Source: Hyphomicrobiales bacterium (lineage in GTDB: Bacteria; Pseudomonadota; Alphaproteobacteria; Rhizobiales; Rhizobiaceae). Taken from it: 64,000 bases of DNA. This document shows, piece by piece, positions 1 through 12,075 of the stretch. The notes below the pieces were generated by a model, which was not told the origin of the DNA, searched no databases, and saw only the letters and a program-made list of their open reading frames with translations. The stretch spans positions 28,703 through 92,702 of the forward strand of contig UBQX01000027.1 in the NCBI GenBank assembly GCA_900467685.1. The letters are read 5' to 3'. The number at the start of each line of letters is the position of its first letter. Positions within the stretch are counted from its first letter, which is position 1. The position numbers were made by a program, and so were the translations under genes.

Positions 1-1032
1 GTTCAGGATCGGCGAGGACATCAGCGAACCATAGACGCCACCGTTGGAGATGGTGAACGTGCCGCCCTGCATGTCGGCCATGGAAAGCTGGCCGTCGCGG
101 GCTGCCTTGCCGAGGCGGCCGATTTCCTTTTCGATTTCGGCAATCGACATCTGGTCGGCATCGCGCACGATCGGAACGACCAGACCCTTGTCGGTGCCGA
201 CGGCGACGCCGATATGGGCGTAGTTCTTGTAGATGATGTCGGTGCCGTCGATCTCGGCGTTAACGGCCGGGATTTCCTTCAGCGCATGCGTGACGGCCTT
301 GGTGAAGAAGCCCATGAAGCCGAGCTTCACGCCATGCTTCTTCTCGAAGATGTCCTTGTAACGGTTACGCAGATCCATGACCGCCTTCATGTCGACCTCG
401 TTATAGGTCGTCAGCATGGCAGCCGTGTTCTGCGCGTCCTTCAGGCGGCGCGCGATCGTCTGGCGCAGGCGCGTCATCTTCACGCGCTCTTCGCGGACAC
501 CATCGGCCTCGCTGGATGCCGGACGGGCAGCGGCCGGAACGGCAGCCGGAGCCGGTGCAGAAGCGCCCTTGGCGATCGCTGCCAGAACGTCACCCTTGAG
601 AACCTGGCCACGCTTGCCGGAACCATCGACCTGTTCAGCCGAAACGTTGTTTTCCGCCATCAGCTTTGCAGCGGCCGGAGCAGCTGGCATGGACGAAGCC
701 GGAGCGGCAGCAGCCGGGGCCGATGCGGCAGCGGCGGGCGCCGGTGCGGCGGCCGGGGCAGCAGCAGCGGGCTTGGCGGCGGCAGCGCCAGCAGCGCCTT
801 CCGCGATCTGGCCGAGCAGACCGCCCGGCTCGACCGTATCGCCAGCCTTGGCAACGATTTCGGAAAGCACGCCGGCAGCGGGTGCCGGAACCTCAACCGT
901 CACCTTGTCGGTTTCAAGCTCGCAGAGGATTTCGTCGGCGGCGACCGTGTCACCTGCCTTCTTGAACCAGGTGCCGACGGTGGCTTCGGCAACGGATTCG
1001 CCGAGAGTGGGAACGCGGATTTCAGTGGCCAT
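1..1032 (-). CDS. sucB: Dihydrolipoamide succinyltransferase, E2 of 2-oxoglutarate dehydrogenase (3' end outside window)
   Basis: E2 core of the 2-oxoglutarate dehydrogenase complex, transferring succinyl groups from lipoamide to CoA in the cytoplasm. The N-terminus is a lipoyl domain with the lipoyl-lysine motif [11 protein letters not shown] near residue 42. It is followed by a long Ala/Pro-rich linker, a peripheral-subunit-binding domain ([14 protein letters not shown]) and the start of the catalytic acyltransferase domain. About 344 codons are visible; the HxxxDG catalytic motif should lie beyond base 1. The ATG at 1032 begins [13 protein letters not shown], the normal start. It lies 52 bp downstream of sucA and is probably the last suc gene of the mdh-sucCDAB transcript. 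Confidence 0.96.
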   Translation of the reverse strand, partial: MATEIRVPTLGESVAEATVGTWFKKAGDTVAADEILCELETDKVTVEVPAPAAGVLSEIVAKAGDTVEPGGLLGQIAEGAAGAAAAKPAAAAPAAAPAPAAAASAPAAAAPASSMPAAPAAAKLMAENNVSAEQVDGSGKRGQVLKGDVLAAIAKGASAPAPAAVPAAARPASSEADGVREERVKMTRLRQTIARRLKDAQNTAAMLTTYNEVDMKAVMDLRNRYKDIFEKKHGVKLGFMGFFTKAVTHALKEIPAVNAEIDGTDIIYKNYAHIGVAVGTDKGLVVPIVRDADQMSIAEIEKEIGRLGKAARDGQLSMADMQGGTFTISNGGVYGSLMSSPILN

Positions 1033-1084
1033 TGTCTTCAGTTCCGTTTGTCTTCAATCGAGTGAGGGCGAAGTATTGGGCGGA

Positions 1085-4069
1085 TCAACCGCCCAACGCG
1101 TCTTCCAGGAAAGCTTCAAGCTGCGCGAGGTGCTTCGACATCAGGCCCGTTGCCGGCGAGGCAGCGGCCGGACGACCGGTGTAGCGCACGCGCTGGTACT
1201 TGGCGTCGATATGGGCGAGCACCCATTCCAGGTAAGGATCGATGAACGACCACGAACCCATGTTCTTCGGCTCTTCCTGGCACCACACCATTTCGGCGTT
1301 GCGGAAGCGCGAAAGCTCGTTGATCAGCGCCTTGGCCGGGAACGGATAGAGCTGTTCCAGGCGCAGCAGGTAGATATCGTCGATGCCGCGCTTTTCGCGC
1401 TCTTCGAGAAGGTCGTAATAGACCTTGCCCGAGCACATGACGACGCGGCGGATCTTGGCGTCCTTCTGGAGCTTGATCGGGCCGTCCTTGATCACTTCAG
1501 CATCATCCCACAGCAGGCGGTGGAACGAGCTATCGCCCGCCATTTCCGAAAGCTGGGAGACCGCGCGCTTGTGGCGCAGCAGCGACTTCGGCGTCATCAG
1601 GATGAGCGGCTTGCGGAAGTCGCGCTTCATCTGGCGGCGCAGGATGTGGAAGTAGTTCGCCGGCGTCGTGCAGTTGGCAACCTGCATGTTGTCTTCGGCG
1701 CACATCTGCAGCCAGCGTTCCAGACGGGCGGACGAGTGTTCCGGACCCTGACCTTCGAAGCCGTGCGGCAGAAGGCAGACGAGACCGGACATGCGCAGCC
1801 ACTTGCGTTCGCCCGACGAGATGAACTGGTCGAACACGACCTGCGCACCGTTGGCGAAGTCGCCGAACTGGGCTTCCCAGAGCGTCAGCGCGTTCGGACG
1901 GGCCAGCGAGTAGCCGTATTCGAACCCGAGAACGGCTTCTTCCGAGAGCATAGAGTTGATGACCTCGTAGCGTGCCTGCGTCGGCGAGAGGTTCGCGAGC
2001 GGAACGTAACGCTCTTCGGTTTCCTGATCGTAGAGAACCGAGTGGCGCTGCGAGAAGGTGCCGCGTTCGCAGTCCTGACCGGAGAGGCGGATCTTGTGAC
2101 CGTCGACGCAGAGCGAGCCGAAGGCCAGTGCTTCCGCCATCGCCCAGTCGATACCCTCACCCGTCTCGATCATCTTCGAACGGTTTTCCATGAAGCGCTG
2201 GATGGTCTTGTGGGCGTTGAAGCCGGCCGGGATTTCGGAAATCTTCTTGCCGATTTCCTTCAGCTGCTTCATCGGAACGCCGGTCTTGCCGCGACGCTGT
2301 TCGTCCGCATTGTCGGCAGCGCGCAGGCCGGACCAGACGCCGTCAAGCCAGTCGGCCTTGTTCGGCTTGTAGGCCTGGCCAGCCTCGAATTCCTGTTCGA
2401 GATGAGCGCGCCAGTCGGCCTTCATCTTCTCAAGCTCGCCTTCGGTGATGAGGCCTTCCGCGATCAGACGCTCGGCATAGACCTGCACGACCGTCTTGTG
2501 GGCGCGGATTTCCTTGTACATCTTCGGCTGCGTGAAGCTCGGCTCGTCGCCTTCGTTATGGCCGAAGCGGCGATAGCAGAACATGTCGATGACGACCGGC
2601 TTGTGGAACTTCATCCGGAATTCGGTCGCGATCTTGGCAGCGTAGACAACCGCTTCCGGATCGTCGCCGTTGACGTGGAAAATCGGCGCTTCGATCATCT
2701 TGGCGACGTCGGACGGATAGGGCGACGAGCGCGAATAGGCCGGGTTCGTGGTGAAACCGATCTGGTTGTTGATGATGAAGTGCATCGTGCCGGCAACGCG
2801 GTGGCCGCGCAGACCGGACAGGCCGAGAATTTCAGCCGTGACGCCCTGACCCGCAAAGGCGGCGTCGCCGTGCAGCAGCAGCGGCAGCACCTTGGCGCGC
2901 TCGGAGAGTGGGATGATATCGCCATCCCAGACCTGCGCCATCTGGTCCTGCTTGGCGCGAGCCTTGCCCATGACGACCGGGTTGACGATTTCCAAGTGCG
3001 ACGGGTTTGCCGTCAGCGACAGGTGAACCTTGTTATTGTCGAATTCGCGGTCGGAAGAGGCACCGAGGTGATACTTCACGTCGCCCGAACCTTCGACATC
3101 GTCCGGCGCGTAGGAGCCGCCCTTGAACTCATGGAACACGGCGCGGTGCGGCTTGCCCATGACGTTCGTCAGAACGTTGAGGCGGCCACGGTGGGCCATG
3201 CCGAGCACGACTTCCTTCAGGCCAAGATTGCCGCCGCGCTTGATGATCTGTTCAAGCGCCGGGATCAGGCTTTCGCCACCGTCGAGGCCGAAACGCTTCG
3301 TGCCCTTGAAGCGAACGTCGAGGAACTGCTCGTAGCCTTCGGCTTCGATCAGCTTGGAGAGGATCGCCTTCTTGCCGTTCGGCGTGAATTCGACGCCCTT
3401 GTCCGGACCTTCGATGCGTTCCTGGATCCAGGCCTTAGCTTCCGGATCGGAGATATGCATGAACTCGACACCGAGCGTCGAGCAATAGGTGCGCTGGAGA
3501 ATGTCCAGCATTTCGCGGATCGTCGCATATTCGAGACCCAGAACGTTATCGATGAAGATCTTGCGATCGTAATCGGCAGCCGTGAAGCCGTAGTTCTCGG
3601 GCGAAAGCTCGTTGAAGTCGTCAACCGGAGCGGCAATGCCGAGCGGGTCGAGCTTGGCATGCAGGTGGCCGCGCATGCGATAGGCGCGGATCATCATGAT
3701 GGCGCGCACACTGTCGCGGGTCGACTGCAGCACGTCGGCGGTCGTGGCAGGCTTGCCTTCGGCGGCAGCCTTGGCCTCGATCTTCTTCGAGACAGCCTTC
3801 TCGACCACGGCCCAGTCGCCGTCGAGCGCGTTGACGATCTCGCCATTGGCGGCGATCGGCCAGTTCTTCTTCTTCCAGGAGGCGCCTTCGGCAGCCTTCT
3901 TCACATCCGCGGCGCTCTCGCCAAGGGCTGCGAAAAACTCGCGCCACTCGGCCGGAACAGAGGCCGGATCCGTCTCATACTTTGCGTACAACTGCTCGAT
4001 ATACGCCGCATTCTGACCGTCGAGGAACGAGGTCAACTGAAACTGCTCGTTGGCGTCTTGCCTTGCCAT
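1085..4069 (-). CDS. sucA: 2-oxoglutarate dehydrogenase E1 component
   Basis: Thiamine-diphosphate-dependent E1 that decarboxylates 2-oxoglutarate and loads succinyl onto the E2 lipoyl group. It has 994 residues, the usual length for alphaproteobacteria. Visible family motifs include the N-terminal FLDGQNAAYIEQLY segment, GMAHRGRLNVL, the HGDAAFAGQGV to NNQIGFTT cofactor-binding stretch, and the C-terminal transketolase-like domain (QFGDFANGAQVVFDQF; HGFEGQGPEHSSAR). It sits between sucD and sucB on the same strand. The 153-bp gap to sucD contains a strong hairpin, so sucAB may be tuned separately from mdh-sucCD. No defects were seen. Confidence 0.98.
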   Translation of the reverse strand: MARQDANEQFQLTSFLDGQNAAYIEQLYAKYETDPASVPAEWREFFAALGESAADVKKAAEGASWKKKNWPIAANGEIVNALDGDWAVVEKAVSKKIEAKAAAEGKPATTADVLQSTRDSVRAIMMIRAYRMRGHLHAKLDPLGIAAPVDDFNELSPENYGFTAADYDRKIFIDNVLGLEYATIREMLDILQRTYCSTLGVEFMHISDPEAKAWIQERIEGPDKGVEFTPNGKKAILSKLIEAEGYEQFLDVRFKGTKRFGLDGGESLIPALEQIIKRGGNLGLKEVVLGMAHRGRLNVLTNVMGKPHRAVFHEFKGGSYAPDDVEGSGDVKYHLGASSDREFDNNKVHLSLTANPSHLEIVNPVVMGKARAKQDQMAQVWDGDIIPLSERAKVLPLLLHGDAAFAGQGVTAEILGLSGLRGHRVAGTMHFIINNQIGFTTNPAYSRSSPYPSDVAKMIEAPIFHVNGDDPEAVVYAAKIATEFRMKFHKPVVIDMFCYRRFGHNEGDEPSFTQPKMYKEIRAHKTVVQVYAERLIAEGLITEGELEKMKADWRAHLEQEFEAGQAYKPNKADWLDGVWSGLRAADNADEQRRGKTGVPMKQLKEIGKKISEIPAGFNAHKTIQRFMENRSKMIETGEGIDWAMAEALAFGSLCVDGHKIRLSGQDCERGTFSQRHSVLYDQETEERYVPLANLSPTQARYEVINSMLSEEAVLGFEYGYSLARPNALTLWEAQFGDFANGAQVVFDQFISSGERKWLRMSGLVCLLPHGFEGQGPEHSSARLERWLQMCAEDNMQVANCTTPANYFHILRRQMKRDFRKPLILMTPKSLLRHKRAVSQLSEMAGDSSFHRLLWDDAEVIKDGPIKLQKDAKIRRVVMCSGKVYYDLLEEREKRGIDDIYLLRLEQLYPFPAKALINELSRFRNAEMVWCQEEPKNMGSWSFIDPYLEWVLAHIDAKYQRVRYTGRPAAASPATGLMSKHLAQLEAFLEDALGG

Positions 4070-4145
4070 GGTTTCATGCGGGCTTAGGCCCGCCTCCTGA
4101 CTTGATAGAATTCAAATGTCCGTGTTTGGCCGTCCGGACTGACGC

Positions 4146-4181
4146 CCGTCCCCGGCGCTGGAAAAGCCAGGCCGGGGACGG
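4146..4181 (-). promoter_or_regulatory. GC-rich hairpin between sucD and sucA
   Basis: An inverted repeat of about 15 bp per arm with one bulged base around a GAAAA-type loop (arms CCGTCCCCGGC / GCCGGGGACGG extended by GCTGG / CCAG) lies in the only sizeable gap of the suc operon. No T-run follows it in the direction of transcription. It is therefore more likely an RNA-processing or stability element, or a partial attenuator, than a full terminator. The function is inferred. Confidence 0.5.
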
Positions 4182-4222
4182 ATATTGACCAGTGATGCGC
4201 CGCTTTTGCGGCGCGACGGGAA

Positions 4223-5125
4223 TTATCCCTTCAGAACTTCGACCAGCGTCTTGCCGAGACGTGCCGGCGAAGGCGAAACGCGGATGCCCGCGGCTTCCAT
4301 CGCTGCGATCTTCGACTCTGCATCGCCCTTGCCGCCGGAAACGACAGCACCGGCGTGGCCCATGGTGCGGCCCTTCGGCGCCGTACGGCCCGCGATGAAG
4401 CCGGCCATCGGCTTCTTGCGGCCCTTCTTGGCTTCGTCGATGAGGAACTGAGCCGCATCTTCTTCAGCCGAACCGCCGATTTCGCCGATCATGATGATCG
4501 AGGTCGTTGCCGGATCAGCCAGGAACATCTCGAGCACGTCGATGAACTCGGTGCCCTTGACGGGGTCGCCGCCGATGCCGACAGCCGTCGTCTGGCCGAG
4601 GCCTTCGTTCGACGTCTGGAACACGGCTTCATATGTAAGCGTACCGGAGCGCGAAACAATGCCGACCGAACCCTTGCGGAAGATGGAGCCCGGCATGATG
4701 CCGATCTTGCATTCTTCCGGCGTCAGGATGCCCGGGCAGTTGGGGCCGAGAAGGCGCGACTTCGACTTTTCCAGCTTCGCCTTGACGCGCACCATGTCCA
4801 TGACCGGGATGCCCTCGGTGATGCAGGTGATGAACGGGATCTCGGCTTCGATCGCTTCGATGATCGCGTCCGCGGCGCCTGCCGGCGGAACGTAGATCAC
4901 GGATGCGTCAGCACCGGTCTTCTCCTTGGCTTCAGCCACGGAAGCGAAGATCGGAAGGGTTTCGCCCTTCGAGCCGGTCCAGTTGGTGCCGCCCTTGGAC
5001 GGGTGGATACCGCCGACCATCTTGGTGCCGTAATAGGCAAGCGCCTGTTCGGTGTGGAAGGAACCGGTCTTGCCGGTCAGGCCCTGAACGAGGACCTTGG
5101 TGTCTTTGTTGACAATGATAGACAT
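4223..5125 (-). CDS. sucD: Succinyl-CoA synthetase alpha subunit
   Basis: Alpha subunit of succinate-CoA ligase (ADP/GDP-forming), which interconverts succinyl-CoA and succinate with substrate-level phosphorylation. It has 300 residues, full length. It carries the CoA-binding Rossmann start ([11 protein letters not shown]), the GPNCPGI loop, and the active-site phosphohistidine in [18 protein letters not shown] near residue 250. It follows sucC by 16 bp on the same strand, as in other rhizobia, so the two subunits should be co-translated in equal amounts. No anomalies were seen. Confidence 0.98.
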   Translation of the reverse strand: MSIIVNKDTKVLVQGLTGKTGSFHTEQALAYYGTKMVGGIHPSKGGTNWTGSKGETLPIFASVAEAKEKTGADASVIYVPPAGAADAIIEAIEAEIPFITCITEGIPVMDMVRVKAKLEKSKSRLLGPNCPGILTPEECKIGIMPGSIFRKGSVGIVSRSGTLTYEAVFQTSNEGLGQTTAVGIGGDPVKGTEFIDVLEMFLADPATTSIIMIGEIGGSAEEDAAQFLIDEAKKGRKKPMAGFIAGRTAPKGRTMGHAGAVVSGGKGDAESKIAAMEAAGIRVSPSPARLGKTLVEVLKG

Positions 5126-5141
5126 AGGTTCAGGTCCTCAA

Positions 5142-6335
<1,194 letters not shown>

Positions 6336-6367
6336 GGGAATATCCTGTAATTGATAAAGCGAACGGC

Positions 6368-7360
<993 letters not shown>

Positions 7361-7442
7361 TCAAGGCAGGCGCGAGATACGACCACCTTTTCGGGTGTCT
7401 CGATTAACGCTAACAGCTTAAATTGGCAAATGAAAAATTTGT

Positions 7443-7472
7443 GTATAGATTTTTCAATCGTTTAGATACCAA
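7443..7472 (-). promoter_or_regulatory. Predicted sigma70 promoter of the mdh-suc operon
   Basis: On the minus strand a -35-like TTGGTA (7467-7472) and a -10-like CTATAC (7443-7448) are separated by 18 bp, in the only markedly AT-rich stretch between zapE and mdh. The predicted transcript would have a leader of about 105 nt. This is by-eye assignment only. Confidence 0.4.
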
Positions 7473-7476
7473 AATT

Positions 7477-7492
7477 CTTACGTAAACGTAAG
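7477..7492. promoter_or_regulatory. Inverted repeat CTTACG-TAAA-CGTAAG upstream of mdh
   Basis: Perfect 6-bp arms around a 4-bp centre, a few bases upstream of the predicted -35 of mdh. Its size and position fit a dimeric regulator site controlling the TCA operon. The binding protein is unknown. It also lies 25 bp past the zapE stop codon. Confidence 0.4.
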
Positions 7493-7517
7493 ATATTCTA
7501 AATCGATACGACCCGAT

Positions 7518-8675
7518 TTAGCCAGCTTTCCGCAAGTTCTGCGTGATATAATCCTGGCTCTGCATCTCAAAAAGCCGTGATGCGGTGCGGTCGAATTCGA
7601 AGCCTTCCGTACCGCGCTTTTCTGTCAGAAGCTTTTCAGGCTCGGCTGCAGCCGAGGCGAAAAGCCGCACGCCGTGATCGTAAAGCGCATCGATCAGGAT
7701 AATGAAGCGCTTGGTCTCGTTTCGGTTCTGCGGCCCCATGAACGGGATGTGCTCAACAAACACCGTATCGTAACGTTCCGCAATCGCGAGGAAGTCGGAC
7801 GCCCCCAGCGGCTTTTCACAGAGATCGGAGAACGTGAAGCGCGCCGCGCCCGCTGCTGCCGCGGGCACATGGATCGAGCGCCCCTTCATCGGGATTTCCT
7901 CGACCTTCACAGGTTGCCCCTCGGTGACGACCGACCAGGCCTCCTCGAGGGCCGCATCCGCCTGCGCATTCAGCGGCTGGCAGAACACCGGCAGGCGGCG
8001 TGTCTTCTCAAGACGGTAGTCTGTGCGCGCGTCCAGCGACATCACCGACACATTGTCCTTGAGCATGCCGATAAAAGGCACGAACAGCCCGCGATTCAGG
8101 CCATCCGGATAGAGATTGTCCGGCTCGACATTCGAGGTCGCGACCAGCACGCATCCAAGGCTGAACAGTTCCGTGAAGAGCCGCGAGAGGATCATCGCAT
8201 CGGCAATATCGGTGACCGTAAACTCATCGAAGCAAAGCAGCATCGCCTCGTCTCGCAGCGCCTGCGCCACCGGCGGGACCGGGTCCGCCTGCTTTGTCTC
8301 GCCATTCTTCAGCTTCTGGCGATGCTTGAAGATGCGCTCATGCACATCGGCCATGAATTCATGAAAATGCGCACGCCGCTTTTTCTGGATGGGGGCAAGT
8401 TCGAAGAACATGTCCATGAGCATGGTTTTACCACGCCCGACCTGCCCGTAGACATAAAGGCCCTTGACCTTGTTTTCCGGCTTGCGCTTCTTGGCGAAAA
8501 GCCACCCGAGCGCACTCGACTTGTTGGAGACATGAACGGTCCGCAGATCCGTCAGGATCTCATCCAGCGCATCGGCAACGGCCATCTGGGCGTTGTCAGC
8601 CTGCAGCTTGCCTGCCTCGACCAGAAGGTTGAGACGTTCACCGACGCTATGGGCGTAATCCGGAATCTGTTCCAT
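7518..8675 (-). CDS. zapE: ZapE/AFG1-family ATPase
   Basis: AFG1-like P-loop ATPase. Bacterial ZapE associates with the FtsZ ring, and the mitochondrial relative AFG1/LACE1 handles respiratory-chain proteins. It has 385 residues. It shows Walker A GQVGRGKTMLM near residue 98, HFHEFM, Walker B LLCFDEFTV, and a sensor/arginine-finger region (ATSNVEPDNLYPDGLNR). The position beside mdh-suc is common in rhizobia. It lies upstream of mdh on the same strand but is separated from it by a promoter region, so it is probably its own unit. ZapE is the standard name; its role in this organism is not shown here. Confidence 0.93.
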   Translation of the reverse strand: MEQIPDYAHSVGERLNLLVEAGKLQADNAQMAVADALDEILTDLRTVHVSNKSSALGWLFAKKRKPENKVKGLYVYGQVGRGKTMLMDMFFELAPIQKKRRAHFHEFMADVHERIFKHRQKLKNGETKQADPVPPVAQALRDEAMLLCFDEFTVTDIADAMILSRLFTELFSLGCVLVATSNVEPDNLYPDGLNRGLFVPFIGMLKDNVSVMSLDARTDYRLEKTRRLPVFCQPLNAQADAALEEAWSVVTEGQPVKVEEIPMKGRSIHVPAAAAGAARFTFSDLCEKPLGASDFLAIAERYDTVFVEHIPFMGPQNRNETKRFIILIDALYDHGVRLFASAAAEPEKLLTEKRGTEGFEFDRTASRLFEMQSQDYITQNLRKAG

Positions 8676-8720
8676 GCCGTTCCTAAACCGCCTTGGGGCA
8701 ATTCCGTTCCGGAAAGAGCC

Positions 8721-9278
8721 TTAGCGGGTGATGCTGATCTGGGTGCCGCTGTTGGTCGAACCCGAATACTGATTGTCGGAAGTCTTGAAGAGCTTGCCAA
8801 CCGGGTTTCCGGTGGAATCCATCAGCGTGACCTGCTTGCCCGAAACATCCCAGGCGCGCATCGTGGTCAGTTCACCGACGCACTTGCTGGTGCCGCCGCG
8901 GGAGGCGTTGCCGAACTTCGTCAGCGTCAGGAACATGTTGCACGTCGTGCCGGCAGCGGAAACCTTCCAGCCACCGACCATCTGGTCCTTCTTGATGTCC
9001 ATGGCATTGGCCGGCGGTGTCCCTGCAGCACCGGCGGAGGCAACCTGCATCTGCGTGGGCGACTGCGGCGCGGCCGGGAACTGGCCGGGCGTCATCGGCT
9101 GCTGACCGGTCGGATCGGAAAGGCCACTCGACTGCACGCCACCGATCGGCTGCGGATTGACCGGCGCGGGTGTAAACGTTGCGGAGGGCGGCGGCAGCTG
9201 GCCTGAGTCGGACGTGCGCTGACAACCAGCAAGGGCTGCCAGAAGAGCAAAACCGGTAACGGCGTGAACGACGCGCAT
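8721..9278 (-). CDS. Outer-membrane lipoprotein with AprI/Inh protease-inhibitor domain (Omp19-like)
   Basis: 185-residue predicted lipoprotein. The signal peptide ends in the lipobox LAGC, with Cys19 as the acylated residue. A Pro/Gln/Ser-rich linker covers roughly residues 22-100. The C-terminal domain of about 85 residues (MVGGWKVSAAGTTCNMFLTLT, then a beta-barrel-like pattern ending QYSGSTNSGTQISITR) resembles the AprI/Inh metalloprotease inhibitor family. Length and architecture match Brucella Omp19, an inhibitor of host proteases. It is monocistronic between zapE and the sdh terminator. Inhibitory activity is inferred from family only. Confidence 0.8.
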   Translation of the reverse strand: MRVVHAVTGFALLAALAGCQRTSDSGQLPPPSATFTPAPVNPQPIGGVQSSGLSDPTGQQPMTPGQFPAAPQSPTQMQVASAGAAGTPPANAMDIKKDQMVGGWKVSAAGTTCNMFLTLTKFGNASRGGTSKCVGELTTMRAWDVSGKQVTLMDSTGNPVGKLFKTSDNQYSGSTNSGTQISITR

Positions 9279-9381
9279 GACGAACTCCTTGTGCCTCAGC
9301 CACCAGCGGGCAAGCTACCCGACGGCGTGATAGAAATCGCGTTACCGTAAGAGATTATGGTTAATCAAGAATAAATCATGA

Positions 9382-9420
9382 CAATAGGCGAAGAAGAGAC
9401 AAAACCTTCTCCGCCTATTG
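9382..9420 (-). terminator. Terminator-like hairpin after sdhB
   Basis: Arms CAATAGGCG-AAGAAG and CTTCT-CGCCTATTG pair with one mismatch, 13 bp past the sdhB stop. The end of the sdhCDAB transcript is the obvious role. The T-run is weak on the minus strand. Confidence 0.55.
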
Positions 9421-9432
9421 CAGAAATATCGA

Positions 9433-10212
9433 TCAGGTGCGGCGCTCGACCATCATCTTCTTGATCTCGGCAATGGCCTTTGCCGGATTGAGACCCTTCG
9501 GACAGGTCTGCGCGCAGTTCATGATCGTATGGCAGCGATAGAGACGGAAGGGATCTTCCAGATTGTCCAGACGCTCGCCGGTCGCTTCGTCACGGCTGTC
9601 GATGAGCCAGCGATAGGCCTGCAGGAGAACTGCCGGGCCGAGATAACGGTCGCCGTTCCACCAGTAGCTCGGGCACGAGGTCGAGCAGCAGGCGCAGAGA
9701 ATGCACTCGTAGAGACCGTCAAGCTTGAGGCGGTCGTCATGGCTCTGCAGCCACTCCTTCGCCGGCTCCGGCGAAACCGTCTTCAGCCAGGGCTCGATCG
9801 AGCGATGCTGGGCATAGAAGTTGTTGAGGTCGGGGATCAGGTCCTTCACCACCGGCATATGCGGCAGCGGGTAGATCTTGATCGTGCCGTCCACGTCTTC
9901 CATGCCCTTGGTGCAGGCGAGCGTGTTCGTGCCGTCGATGTTCATCGCGCAGGAACCGCAGATGCCTTCGCGGCAGGAGCGGCGGAAGGTCAGCGTCGGG
10001 TCGATCTTGTTCTTGATGTAGATCAGACCGTCGAGCACCATCGGGCCGCAATCGTCGGCGTCGATGTAATAGGTGTCGATCGAGGGGTTCTTCCCCTCGT
10101 CCGGCGACCAGCGATAGATGCGATATTCGCGCAGGTTCTTGGCACCAGACGGCTTAGGCCAAGTCTTGCCTTCCTGAACCACCGAATTCTTGGGGAGAGT
10201 GAGTTCAACCAT
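9433..10212 (-). CDS. sdhB: Succinate dehydrogenase iron-sulfur subunit
   Basis: Electron-transfer subunit of respiratory complex II. It has 259 residues. All cluster ligands are visible: [15 protein letters not shown] plus a following Cys for [2Fe-2S], [11 protein letters not shown] for [4Fe-4S], and [17 protein letters not shown] completing the [3Fe-4S] and [4Fe-4S] sites. It is the last gene of sdhCDAB, 12 bp after sdhA. The ATG at 10212 is preceded by GAGGAG, a good ribosome-binding site. Confidence 0.99.
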   Translation of the reverse strand: MVELTLPKNSVVQEGKTWPKPSGAKNLREYRIYRWSPDEGKNPSIDTYYIDADDCGPMVLDGLIYIKNKIDPTLTFRRSCREGICGSCAMNIDGTNTLACTKGMEDVDGTIKIYPLPHMPVVKDLIPDLNNFYAQHRSIEPWLKTVSPEPAKEWLQSHDDRLKLDGLYECILCACCSTSCPSYWWNGDRYLGPAVLLQAYRWLIDSRDEATGERLDNLEDPFRLYRCHTIMNCAQTCPKGLNPAKAIAEIKKMMVERRT

Positions 10213-10224
10213 TGTCCTGTCTCC

Positions 10225-12069
10225 TCAATACACGCGTGCCTTAGGCTCGATCTTGTGCGGATCGATGCCGTCTGCGATCAGGTCGGTGTGAACCGGGCGA
10301 TAGTCGAGCTTGACGTCGCCTGCTTCGTTCACCCAAGCCAGCGTGTGCTTGCGCCAGTTGACGTCGTCGCGGCCGGCAAACGGACCGGACGTGTAGTCCT
10401 CGCGGGCATGCGAGCCGCGGCTTTCCTTGCGGGCTTCCGCGCCGTAAACCGTGGTGATGGCGTTGGCCATCAGGTTCTGCAGTTCCAGCGTCTCGACAAG
10501 ATCCGAGTTCCAGATCAGCGAACGGTCGGTGACCTTGATGTCCTGAAGCTCGTTCTTCCAGATTGCCGAGATGCGGCGGCAGCCGCTTTCCAGCGCTTCC
10601 TGGGTACGGAATACGGCAGCGTCTTCCTGCATGGCGCGCTGCATCTTGTCGCGCGCAACGGCCGTCGGCGTCGAGCCAGCGGAGAAGCGGACGCGGTCGA
10701 AGCGTTCCATGATCTTGTCGCAGGCGGCCTTGTTCAGCGCCGGGATCGGCTCGCTCTTGTCGATGACCTGACCGGCGCGAATGGCGGCGGCGCGACCGAA
10801 GACCACGAGGTCGATCAGCGAGTTGGAACCGAGACGGTTGGCGCCGTGAACCGAGGCGCAGCCGGCTTCGCCGACGGCCATCAGGCCGAGGGCGATGCGT
10901 TCCGGGTTGGAGGCATCGGCATTGAGCACTTCGCCCCAATAGTTCGTCGGGATACCGCCCATGTTGTAGTGAACGGTCGGCAGAACCGGGATCGGCTCGC
11001 GCGTCACATCGACACCGGCAAAGATCTTGGCGCTCTCGGAAATGCCCGGCAGGCGCTCATGCAGAACAGCCGGATCGAGATGGTCGAGATGCAGGAAGAT
11101 GTGGTCCTTGTTCTTGCCGACGCCGCGGCCTTCACGGATTTCCATCGTCATGCAGCGCGAGACGACGTCGCGCGAGGCAAGGTCCTTGGCCGACGGCGCA
11201 TAGCGCTCCATGAAGCGCTCGCCTTCGGAGTTGACGAGATAGCCGCCCTCGCCGCGAGCACCTTCCGTGATGAGACAGCCGGCACCGTAGATACCGGTCG
11301 GGTGGAACTGGACGAATTCCATGTCCTGCAGCGGCAAGCCGGCGCGGGCAATCATGCCTCCGCCGTCACCCGTGCAGGTATGCGCGGACGTTGCCGAGAA
11401 ATAGGCGCGACCGTAACCGCCGGTCGCCAGAACGACCATCTTGGCGGCAAAGCGATGGATCGTGCCGTCATCGAGGTTCCAGGCGACAACGCCCGTGCAG
11501 CGGCCGTCCGCTTCCATGATGAGATCGAGCGCGAAATATTCGATGAAGAACTGCGCGTTGTTCTTGAGCGACTGGCCATAAAGCGTGTGCAGGATGGCGT
11601 GGCCGGTGCGGTCGGCGGCAGCGCAGGTGCGCTGCACCGGCGGGCCTTCGCCATAGTTCTGCATGTGGCCGCCGAACGGACGCTGATAGATCTTGCCTTC
11701 CTCGTTACGCGAGAAGGGCACGCCATAGTGCTCGAGCTCATAGACCGCCTTCGGCGCTTCCATGGCGAGATACTGCATGGCGTCAACGTCGCCCAGCCAG
11801 TCCGAACCCTTGACGGTGTCGTAAAGGTGCCACTGCCAGCAGTCCGGCGTCATGTTGGTGAGCGAAGCGGCGATACCGCCCTGCGCTGCGACCGTGTGCG
11901 AGCGGGTCGGGAAGACCTTGGTGATGCAGGCTGTCTTGAGGCCCTGTTCGGCCATGCCGAGCGTGGCGCGCAGACCGGCGCCGCCGGCTCCGACGACGAT
12001 CACGTCGAAGGAATGGTCGACATAGGTATAGGCTTTGCCGTTAGCGGCGGGAGAAGCGTTCGTTGCCAT
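10225..12069 (-). CDS. sdhA: Succinate dehydrogenase flavoprotein subunit
   Basis: Catalytic subunit of complex II, oxidising succinate to fumarate on covalently bound FAD. It has 614 residues. It shows the FAD dinucleotide fold [16 protein letters not shown], the flavinylation region [16 protein letters not shown] with its histidine, the active-site stretch [21 protein letters not shown], and [13 protein letters not shown]. It sits between sdhD and sdhB with spacings of 6 and 12 bp. No defects were seen. Confidence 0.99.
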   Translation of the reverse strand: MATNASPAANGKAYTYVDHSFDVIVVGAGGAGLRATLGMAEQGLKTACITKVFPTRSHTVAAQGGIAASLTNMTPDCWQWHLYDTVKGSDWLGDVDAMQYLAMEAPKAVYELEHYGVPFSRNEEGKIYQRPFGGHMQNYGEGPPVQRTCAAADRTGHAILHTLYGQSLKNNAQFFIEYFALDLIMEADGRCTGVVAWNLDDGTIHRFAAKMVVLATGGYGRAYFSATSAHTCTGDGGGMIARAGLPLQDMEFVQFHPTGIYGAGCLITEGARGEGGYLVNSEGERFMERYAPSAKDLASRDVVSRCMTMEIREGRGVGKNKDHIFLHLDHLDPAVLHERLPGISESAKIFAGVDVTREPIPVLPTVHYNMGGIPTNYWGEVLNADASNPERIALGLMAVGEAGCASVHGANRLGSNSLIDLVVFGRAAAIRAGQVIDKSEPIPALNKAACDKIMERFDRVRFSAGSTPTAVARDKMQRAMQEDAAVFRTQEALESGCRRISAIWKNELQDIKVTDRSLIWNSDLVETLELQNLMANAITTVYGAEARKESRGSHAREDYTSGPFAGRDDVNWRKHTLAWVNEAGDVKLDYRPVHTDLIADGIDPHKIEPKARVY

Positions 12070-12075
12070 GATTTC

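Noticed and set aside
416..4087. A 1,223-codon plus-strand open frame across sucB-sucA
   Set aside because: Antisense shadow of sucA and sucB; no start context and no family features.
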